Below, one piece after another: positions 1 to 6,285 of a stretch of 16,288 bases of DNA. The DNA comes from Bacteroidota bacterium (GTDB taxonomy: Bacteria; Bacteroidota; Bacteroidia; Chitinophagales; Chitinophagaceae), in contig CANHOY010000014.1 of assembly GCA_947462495.1 (NCBI GenBank), positions 1-16,288 of the forward strand. The letters are read 5' to 3'. How positions within the stretch are numbered: the stretch's first letter is position 1; every line of letters starts with the position of its first letter. A program made the translations under genes and the position numbers. The notes beneath the pieces are model-generated. The model made no database searches. It worked only from the letters and a program-made list of their open reading frames with translations, and was not told where the DNA came from.

Positions 1-108
1 ACGGAGGGCGACAACTACGCCGCGTGGTACCAGAATTTCAACGATGGTGTTCAGTTCTATGTCAATAAGGCCAACACCAACTATGTTCGTGCCATTAGGG
101 CTTTTTAA
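1..108 (+). CDS. 3' end of a DUF1566 (Lcl C-terminal) domain protein, truncated by the window edge
   Basis: The first 35 codons are open from base 1 and end in TAA at 106-108. The tail reads AWYQNF...FYVNKANTNYVRAIRAF. It matches the end of the giant repeat protein encoded at 1937-6259 (KAWYQF...YYVEKTRGYKVRAVRSF), so this is the end of a DUF1566/Lcl-type domain and probably of a paralogous surface protein. DUF1566 is common at the C-terminus of exported Bacteroidota proteins; its biochemical role is not settled. Composition is odd: by hand count 51 of 108 bases are G or C and about 23 of 36 third codon positions are G/C, while the genes just downstream are strongly A/T-ending. The gene lies 22 bp upstream of the next one. 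The rest of it is outside the window, so its size and domains are unknown. Confidence 0.8.
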   Translation, partial: TEGDNYAAWYQNFNDGVQFYVNKANTNYVRAIRAF

Positions 109-130
109 TTATTAAATCATAATATAACAA

Positions 131-892
131 ATGTATAAATTCCTATTATTTTTTATTACTTGCCTATTTATAAACAATATAAATGCGCAAAAAATCACTT
201 CAAAGCAGCAGGATAGTTTGTATTTAAGTCATCCATTTAAGGATAAAATGCAACGGCTTAAAAAGTCGGTTGCAAAAAACTTTGTCAATTTTAAGGGTAA
301 TGAGCTGTCTTTATTTGGAGCACTCAGCTTAAATAAGCAAAGTATAAATGATAAAGGAATAACTGCCCCAATAAATTACATATACGATGCAGTAAATAGT
401 AATTCTTTTAATTCTACTTATAGTGGTGGCTTTAGATGGGATGGAATATATAATGAAAAACATTTGTATTCTTTTAGTTTTGCTATTAATAAAATAATAG
501 CAGGTAGTTATTATCAAAATAAATATACTATTTCTCCATTTGTAGAAGATTTTACACATTTTAAGGCAGATAATAAATATACCACATTGAGTATGGCGTT
601 GCATTATAAGAAGCTGCTACCTATCAATGATATGCAAAAGTATAAATTTTATATAGTTGCTGGTCCGAGCTTTGATTATAAAATTTCAACTATTAGTAAT
701 GAAAATTTAATCAATGGAGCAGGAAGTCGATTTTTTGTTAATGGAGATATTGGCGCAGAATTTGACAACCAAAGTTTTTATGTATTGTTTGCGCATTATA
801 AGTTTGGCAGTCAGTTATTCAATAGTACAGTGCCTATTCAATTGAATCGTATTGAAATTGGGGTTTCAATTAAAGCAAGTGATTTATTTTAA
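131..892 (+). CDS. Predicted outer-membrane beta-barrel protein, unrecognised family
   Basis: This 253-residue protein begins with a signal peptide (residues 1-19, hydrophobic core, probable cleavage INNINA|Q; the AQ junction is typical of Bacteroidota exported proteins). After a charged stretch around residues 25-50, the chain alternates polar and aromatic or hydrophobic residues, with strand-like segments such as ELSLFGALSL, HLYSFSFAIN, YTTLSMALHY, KFYIVAGPSF, SFYVLFAHYK and IEIGVSI. This is the look of an 8- to 12-strand outer-membrane barrel of the PorT/OMP_b-brl sort, and it ends in Phe like many barrels. No catalytic motif is visible. It is the first of a run of short-gap + strand genes for exported proteins. 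The barrel call rests on composition and pattern, not on a recognised family signature; a periplasmic beta-rich protein is the alternative. Confidence 0.65.
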   Translation: MYKFLLFFITCLFINNINAQKITSKQQDSLYLSHPFKDKMQRLKKSVAKNFVNFKGNELSLFGALSLNKQSINDKGITAPINYIYDAVNSNSFNSTYSGGFRWDGIYNEKHLYSFSFAINKIIAGSYYQNKYTISPFVEDFTHFKADNKYTTLSMALHYKKLLPINDMQKYKFYIVAGPSFDYKISTISNENLINGAGSRFFVNGDIGAEFDNQSFYVLFAHYKFGSQLFNSTVPIQLNRIEIGVSIKASDLF

Positions 893-918
893 AATATAGA
901 CAAATCCAAAAAAACACA

Positions 919-1332
919 ATGAAATATCTAAACATATTCTTTATTACATCTTTGGTATTATTAAATGTTTCGTGTAATAAAGAAATTGCAAGTACGCAAA
1001 GTGAATTAATGAATAATATGTTGACCAATAAAAGTTGGTATCTAGATTATAGTATTAATGGAAACAACATAAAATCATATTTAGGCCAATCAACATATAT
1101 AATTACTTATTATAAAGATGGCAGAACGGAAGATTCTGATGGCTTGGCAGGCACCTATACAATAGAAATGGTAAATAATAAGTCGCAAATACATGTGCAA
1201 GTAAAAACAAATAACGGAAATCCATTAGAAGTAGTATATGATATTATATCTGTTGGTACGTCTAAGTTGGTATTGCTAAAGAATAATTCTACACAGCCAT
1301 CTTCAACTCAATTATTTTTTAGCAGTAAGTAA
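919..1332 (+). CDS. Small lipoprotein, possibly lipocalin-like
   Basis: This 137-residue protein has a lipoprotein signal: hydrophobic residues 6-17 followed by NVSC, with Cys19 as the likely lipidated residue. The -3 position is Asn, which is unusual, but V-S-C fits the lipobox. A short Ser/Thr/Gln linker precedes a single small domain from about residue 38 (WYLDYSINGNNIKSY...). The pattern W-x-L...Y.....G......G.Y.I.......V....Y.I......L.L resembles the lipocalin-like domains common in small Bacteroidota lipoproteins, where one beta-barrel sits just after the lipid anchor. No ligand-binding residue can be named. The gene lies 26 bp after the barrel gene and 19 bp before the T9SS cargo gene, so it is probably co-transcribed. 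An accessory role for the barrel protein is possible but is only inference. Confidence 0.65.
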   Translation: MKYLNIFFITSLVLLNVSCNKEIASTQSELMNNMLTNKSWYLDYSINGNNIKSYLGQSTYIITYYKDGRTEDSDGLAGTYTIEMVNNKSQIHVQVKTNNGNPLEVVYDIISVGTSKLVLLKNNSTQPSSTQLFFSSK

Positions 1333-1351
1333 ATTAATTCTAAGCATAAAC

Positions 1352-1870
1352 ATGAAAACAATTTTCTTAAATATACTATTCTACTTCATAGCTTTTTTTT
1401 ATTTAAATGAAGTAAAGGCGCAAGAGTTGACGAGTCCTTTTATTTTGAGCAGTGTTGGTCCAATTCTTAATATGTCAAACAACAGTATGGCGCTTACATT
1501 TAATAGCAATGCAACTTGTTTAAATATGCAAAATGGCACTGCTGTATTTGTTGGAAATAGGGGTTTGGGTTTATTTGCTTTTAATTGTGATGTAAACACA
1601 AAATATAATACACTTGGTATTAAGCTTTTTCCAAACCCAGTTGCAGCCAACACAAAAATAAAGTTTATTAATACACCACCTCTAGAAGAAGTTTTTGCAA
1701 TAAGTATTTGGAATGCAGAGGGCTTTAAATTATCAAGTAGTAAAGCTACAGGTTACGAATTGTACCAAGGAAAGCTTATAGATTTTAGTGTCATAAGTAT
1801 GGGTGCATTTGTGATACAAATTGAATCTGCTATGTATAAGGACGCGCTAAAATTTATAAAAGCGAAGTAA
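1352..1870 (+). CDS. Very small type IX secretion cargo with a type A sorting domain
   Basis: The 172-residue protein has a Sec signal (residues 1-23, probable cleavage VKA|QE) and a C-terminal T9SS sorting domain from about residue 88 to the end. The sorting domain shows the LFPNP motif (PNP at 94-96), the central SIWNAEGFKL turn, the G-x-F-V-I-Q-I strand at 151-157 and the terminal KFIKAK. Known members of this family carry cargo through the outer membrane by the Por/T9SS machine and are usually cleaved and attached at the cell surface. What is left as cargo is only about 65 residues, containing two cysteines (Cys56 and Cys79) that could form a disulfide. No enzyme or adhesin domain is recognisable in it. 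It is 19 bp after the lipoprotein gene and 66 bp before the giant repeat protein. Confidence 0.75.
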   Translation: MKTIFLNILFYFIAFFYLNEVKAQELTSPFILSSVGPILNMSNNSMALTFNSNATCLNMQNGTAVFVGNRGLGLFAFNCDVNTKYNTLGIKLFPNPVAANTKIKFINTPPLEEVFAISIWNAEGFKLSSSKATGYELYQGKLIDFSVISMGAFVIQIESAMYKDALKFIKAK

Positions 1871-1936
1871 ACATTATAGAAATAAGAACACAGGCTATTT
1901 TAAAATTAATTAGTTAAATTTTACAATAATAAAAAA

Positions 1937-4900
1937 ATGAATCATAAAATTTTTGCAAAAGTTAAAATCACTTTATTAGTAATTGCATTGAGTATTTTCA
2001 CAGATAAATTATTGGCTCAAACCAATAATGGAATATTTTTTCAAGCAATTGCTAGAGATAATTTTTCAAATCCTGCAAAGGATAGAAAAATATTTTTGCA
2101 AACGAGTATTTTACAGGCGTCCTTAACAGGAACGAAAGTTTTAATTGAGGAACATCAAGCCACAACAGATGGCTCTGGTGTATTTAGTATTAGTATCGGA
2201 AATGGAACTAGGGTAGGTGGTACGGCTACCGGTTTGTCAACAATAGATTGGTCAAATGGTCCATTTTATTTAAATTTAAAAGTATCTATAACTCCAGTTG
2301 GGGGCAGTGAAATTTGGGATTATAGAAAGGAATGGGTAGATATGGGTACTACAAGTTTTGGTTCAGTTCCTTTTGCTCTATATGCAGCAAATGCGGGCGG
2401 CCTCAATCAAAAACTAGATGTATCTGATACTTCCAAAATGCTACAGCTTTATGCGAAAAATCATGTTGTTCAAACATTATCTAATGCAGTTAATAGTAAA
2501 TTAAGCTCATCTGACACCACTGCTATGTTAGCGCCTTATGCAAAAATGGTAACTGCATTAGTTGAATCAAATATTACCTCTTTAACCGCGGCGGCTGTCA
2601 ATGCTGGTTTAAACGCTAAAGTAAATTTAACGGATAGTGGAGTTATTTATGTAACACCAAGTAATTTGGCAGAGAAAACATTTGATACTACAAGTTTGTC
2701 AAATAGAATTGATGTAATTGCTGCAGCAACGGATATTAATTCCACGATAGCAACAAAATTAAATATTGCGGATAGTGTAACAGGCTATATCACTCCAACT
2801 CAATTAGCTTCTAAAACATTTGATACAACAAGCTTGTCTAATAGAATTGATGTTAAATTAAGTAAAGTCGATACTTCTACTTTATCAAATAGAATAGATA
2901 TAAAATTAAACAAAGCAGATACAGCTACATTAAGTAATAGAATAGGTTTAAAAGCTGATTTAGATTCAGCTAATTTTACAAAAGACATCACTGTAAATGG
3001 AATTGATATAGGAATAGGTGGGGGTCTATTTAGTTCAAATACTAGATTTGGAGCAACTGCATTAAAACAAAATACAATAGGTACAAATAATTCAGCATTT
3101 GGCTTACAGTCGCTATATAACAACTCAATTGGCAACCAAAACACAGCCAATGGGGTGCAATCGCTTTTAAGTAATTCAACTGGGAGTGCCAATACAGCAA
3201 GTGGATACCAAGCGCTTTATAGTAATACATCAGGAAGTCATAATACAGCATTTGGTGTAAATGCACTTTATGGTGATACCTCAGGAAATTTTAATACCGC
3301 AAGTGGTTATTATGTATTATTTAGCAACAAGTTAGGAGAGTCAAATACTGCAATTGGAGCTTATGCGCTTAATTCTAATACTATTGGAAATAATAATACT
3401 GCATCTGGGGTTAATGCACTTAATCTTAATACTACAGGCTCAAATAATACAGCAATAGGTTTGCGTTCGCTTTATAGTAATACTATAGGCTCAAATAATA
3501 CAGCTATTGGTCATTCATCCGATGTGTTTTATGATAGTTTAACCAATGCAACAGCAATAGGAAATGGAGCAATAGTAAGTGCTAGTAATTCCATTCAACT
3601 AGGAAATACAAGTGTGACAAATGTAAAAACAAGCGGAACACTAACAGTTGGTGCAGTTACTTATCCTAATAGAGATAGTACTGCTGGATTGGTTTTGAAA
3701 ACGGATGGTTTAGGAAATTTAAGTTGGACAACTTTTTCTACAACAGCAGGATTTATGTCTGCAAGTGAAGAAACTATTTCGGGAAGAAAAATATTTAATA
3801 GTGATGACGGATTTGTTGCAACTGGAACTTTTGGACAAGGCAATCCTACTTCTTTAGGTGCAGGAGTTCGTATGATGTGGACGCCAAGAAAAGCTGCCTT
3901 TAGAGTGGGTGGGATGGATGATACAAAATGGGATGATAGTACAAGTATGGGTAGTTATTCAACATCCTTTGGACAGAATAATTTAGCAAGCGGTGATTAT
4001 AGTTTTGTAGCTGGTGCTTCAGATACAGCAAGTGCATTAGCTGCGGTATCATTTGGTCAGAATTCGGTGGCAAGCCAATCACATGCTTTTGCAATGGGTT
4101 ACGGTGCAAAAGCAAATGGATATACTTCTACTTCAATAGGACATTTAACTTTAGCAGATGCCACTTCTTCGATTGCAATGGGTTATTTAGATACGGCAAG
4201 TGCATTTGGTTCTGTGGCTTTAGGTCAAGGTAGTAGAGCGGAGCAATCCACTTCTTTTGCAATGGGTCAATATGCAAAAGCAAGAGGATCATCAAGTGTT
4301 GCAATGGGAGAAAGTACTATTGCATCAGGACCTCACTCTGTCGCTTTTGGATTGAATACATTGGCAAGTGGTAACGAGTCTTTTGCAATTGGGCAAGGAA
4401 CAAGTGCAACTAGCTATACGTCTATTGCTATGGGATTGAACACTACTTCAAGCGGCTCGCAATCAACAGCTTTGGGATATGGAACTTTAGCAAGTAGTTC
4501 TCAATCAACAGCTATGGGTTTAAATACAGTTGCAAGCGGCTGGCAATCTACGTCTATGGGTGATAGTACAACTGCAAGTGGCTATGGATCAACAACCATG
4601 GGTAATAGGACCTTGGCTAGTGGGTCGCATTCGGTTGCTATGGGTTTTAGAACGACAGCAAGTGGGGATCAATCTACGGCTATGGGGCAAGGAACTATAG
4701 CAAGTAACAGCCACTCTACTGCGATGGGCTTAAATACGACAGCAAGTGGGTATGAGTCTTTTGCAATTGGGCAAGGAACTTTAGCAAGTAACAGCCACTC
4801 TACTGCGATGGGCTTAAATACGACAGCAAGTGGGTATGAGTCTTTTGCAATTGGGCAAGGAACTATAGCAAGTAGCAGCCACTCTACTGCAATGGGCTTA

Positions 4901-6259
4901 AATACTACAGCAAGTGGGTATGAGTCGACAGCAATGGGCCAAGGTACTACAGCAAGTAGCAGCACATCAACTGCGATGGGCTTAAATACGACAGCAAGTG
5001 GGTATCAATCAACGGCAATGGGGCAAGGAACTTTAGCAAGTGGAAGCACTTCTATTGCAATGGGTTTAAATACTACGGCAAGCAGATGGCAATCAACGGC
5101 AATGGGCCAAGGTACTTTAGCTAGTGGTGGTACATCTACCGCGATGGGTTTAAATACAGTGGCAAGCGGATATCAATCCACATCTATGGGTGATAGTACA
5201 ATTTCAAGTGGTAATGGATCAACAACTATGGGTAATAGGACTTTGGCTAGTGGGTCGCATTCTGTAGCAATGGGATTTAAATCTGTTGCTAGTGGAACTC
5301 AATCATTGGCGATTGGTCATACTGATACAGCTAGTGGATCTCAAACAATGGCAATAGGATTTCAAACAAATGCTAGTGGATCTCAATCAATTGCTGGGGG
5401 ATACGAATCAAAGGCAATTGGTAATCATTCTCTGGCAATGGGTTATCAAAGTATTGCAAGTGATGACCAAGCATTTGCTTTTGGAAATACGGATACTGCA
5501 AGTGGACGTCAATCAATTGCTATGGGTTTAAATAGTTCTGCAACCTCTAATTCAACTGTTGCTATTGGAAATAATGTAAATGCAGCTTCTTATGGAGAAA
5601 CTGCATTAGGTATTTTTAATACAAGGTATACGCCTACTGCTGCAACTTCTTTTGATTCCACAGATAGATTATTTGTAATAGGAAATGGATTGGATGATTC
5701 GCATAGAAGTGATGCAATAACTATTTTGAAAAATGGGAATACAACTATAGCTGGAAAAATTACAACAGGTGCTATGACGTATCCTAACACAGATAGTACT
5801 GCTGGGTTGGTATTAACTACCGATGGATTAGGAAATGCAAGTTGGGCAGCTACTTCAACACCAAGTTATACTGTAGGTTTAAATGCTTCCTTAGGAGGTT
5901 ATGTATTTTATGTAACACCAAATGGTAAACATGGGTTAGTTGCAGAATTACAAGATCAGTCAAATGCTTCAACTTGGTATGATGCAATAGATAGTTTAAG
6001 TAATCCAGACAATCATAGTTTAAATGGAAAAAACTTTACTGATTGGCGTTTACCTACTAAGTATGAATTGTATTTAATGAATTTGTCGTACAGTGGTATA
6101 AATTTAGTAGGTACTGACTTCTCTATGCAATATTGGAGTTCCGTTGAATCTGCATCTGACCAAACTAAAGCATGGTATCAATTTATTGGCCCTGGCGGCA
6201 CACCTTATTATGTTGAGAAAACAAGAGGGTACAAAGTAAGAGCTGTTCGGTCGTTTTAA
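1937..6259 (+). CDS. Giant repeat surface protein: Bacteroidota N-terminal domain, 17-residue repeats, YadA-head-like repeats, DUF1566 C-terminus
   Basis: This 1440-residue exported protein has, in order: a signal peptide (1-27, LLAQ); a Bacteroidota N-terminal domain (about 28-155: FQAIARDN, DGSGVFSISIGNG, IDWSNGPFYLNLK, SVPFALYAANAGG); a linker with four SNRI(D/G) motifs (about 239-340); eight tandem 17-residue NTAxG repeats (385-520); a linker with YPNRDSTAGLVLKTDGLG (about 565-597); 39 in-register 14-residue repeats of SxAMGxxTxASG type (672-1217), the pattern of YadA-type left-handed beta-roll heads; a second copy of the linker (about 1270-1303); and a DUF1566 domain (about 1311-1440: FTDWRLPTKYEL, QYWSSVES, YKVRAVRSF). 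It has neither a YadA membrane anchor nor a T9SS sorting domain, so how it reaches and stays on the surface is unclear. A role as adhesin or fibrous surface protein is inferred from the repeats. It is 26 bp upstream of a BcsA-like glycosyltransferase gene. Confidence 0.9.
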   Translation: MNHKIFAKVKITLLVIALSIFTDKLLAQTNNGIFFQAIARDNFSNPAKDRKIFLQTSILQASLTGTKVLIEEHQATTDGSGVFSISIGNGTRVGGTATGLSTIDWSNGPFYLNLKVSITPVGGSEIWDYRKEWVDMGTTSFGSVPFALYAANAGGLNQKLDVSDTSKMLQLYAKNHVVQTLSNAVNSKLSSSDTTAMLAPYAKMVTALVESNITSLTAAAVNAGLNAKVNLTDSGVIYVTPSNLAEKTFDTTSLSNRIDVIAAATDINSTIATKLNIADSVTGYITPTQLASKTFDTTSLSNRIDVKLSKVDTSTLSNRIDIKLNKADTATLSNRIGLKADLDSANFTKDITVNGIDIGIGGGLFSSNTRFGATALKQNTIGTNNSAFGLQSLYNNSIGNQNTANGVQSLLSNSTGSANTASGYQALYSNTSGSHNTAFGVNALYGDTSGNFNTASGYYVLFSNKLGESNTAIGAYALNSNTIGNNNTASGVNALNLNTTGSNNTAIGLRSLYSNTIGSNNTAIGHSSDVFYDSLTNATAIGNGAIVSASNSIQLGNTSVTNVKTSGTLTVGAVTYPNRDSTAGLVLKTDGLGNLSWTTFSTTAGFMSASEETISGRKIFNSDDGFVATGTFGQGNPTSLGAGVRMMWTPRKAAFRVGGMDDTKWDDSTSMGSYSTSFGQNNLASGDYSFVAGASDTASALAAVSFGQNSVASQSHAFAMGYGAKANGYTSTSIGHLTLADATSSIAMGYLDTASAFGSVALGQGSRAEQSTSFAMGQYAKARGSSSVAMGESTIASGPHSVAFGLNTLASGNESFAIGQGTSATSYTSIAMGLNTTSSGSQSTALGYGTLASSSQSTAMGLNTVASGWQSTSMGDSTTASGYGSTTMGNRTLASGSHSVAMGFRTTASGDQSTAMGQGTIASNSHSTAMGLNTTASGYESFAIGQGTLASNSHSTAMGLNTTASGYESFAIGQGTIASSSHSTAMGLNTTASGYESTAMGQGTTASSSTSTAMGLNTTASGYQSTAMGQGTLASGSTSIAMGLNTTASRWQSTAMGQGTLASGGTSTAMGLNTVASGYQSTSMGDSTISSGNGSTTMGNRTLASGSHSVAMGFKSVASGTQSLAIGHTDTASGSQTMAIGFQTNASGSQSIAGGYESKAIGNHSLAMGYQSIASDDQAFAFGNTDTASGRQSIAMGLNSSATSNSTVAIGNNVNAASYGETALGIFNTRYTPTAATSFDSTDRLFVIGNGLDDSHRSDAITILKNGNTTIAGKITTGAMTYPNTDSTAGLVLTTDGLGNASWAATSTPSYTVGLNASLGGYVFYVTPNGKHGLVAELQDQSNASTWYDAIDSLSNPDNHSLNGKNFTDWRLPTKYELYLMNLSYSGINLVGTDFSMQYWSSVESASDQTKAWYQFIGPGGTPYYVEKTRGYKVRAVRSF
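2651..2950 (+). repeat. Degenerate coding repeats with SNRID motifs
   Basis: Within the giant repeat protein a segment reading TPxxLAxKTFDTTSLSNRID occurs at about 2651-2717 and again at about 2789-2855. Two further shorter copies (TSTLSNRIDIKLNK and TATLSNRIGLKADL) follow. The stretch is heptad-like and polar, and could form a coiled-coil or stalk segment before the first roll of repeats. That structural reading is inference. Confidence 0.65.
3089..3496 (+). repeat. Eight tandem 51-bp (17-residue) NTAxG coding repeats
   Basis: Eight complete units fit exactly 17 codons each, with consensus NTAxGxxALYSNTTGSN. A ninth partial unit (NTAIGHSSD) begins at 3497. The units have diverged at the DNA level but not in length. 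Repeats of this type occur in many Bacteroidota surface proteins, usually next to YadA-head-like repeats. Confidence 0.9.
3950..5587 (+). repeat. 39 tandem 42-bp (14-residue) YadA-head-like coding repeats
   Basis: Reading from the Gly codon at 3950, 39 consecutive 14-codon units follow without any insertion or deletion, and a 40th degenerate unit starts at 5588. The consensus is G-x-x-S-x-A-M-G-x-x-T-x-A-S. In YadA-type heads each 14-residue unit forms one turn of a left-handed parallel beta-roll that trimerises. Whether this protein trimerises cannot be read from the sequence. Confidence 0.9.
4685..5188 (+). repeat. Six 84-bp super-repeats, the most homogenised part of the head
   Basis: Six copies of a double unit, GQGTxAS followed by xSxSTAMGLNTxAS and a GYxS- or RWQS-type half, start at 4685, 4769, 4853, 4937, 5021 and 5105, exactly 84 bp apart. 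The first two copies (4685-4768 and 4769-4852) differ at one base by eye. Later copies diverge progressively. This is the pattern of recent tandem duplication and predicts copy-number variation between strains. Confidence 0.9.
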
Positions 6260-6285
6260 TTTATATTGTAGCAAATTAGTTATTA

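Noticed and set aside
4669..4965. Minus-strand open frame of 98 residues with internal repeats
   Set aside because: It is the antisense of the 84-bp coding super-repeats; its repetitiveness comes only from the + strand gene.
3089..5587. Regular direct repeats that could be taken for a CRISPR array or satellite
   Set aside because: Periods of 51 and 42 bp are exact codon multiples, there are no unique spacers, and the reading frame stays open throughout, so these are protein repeats.
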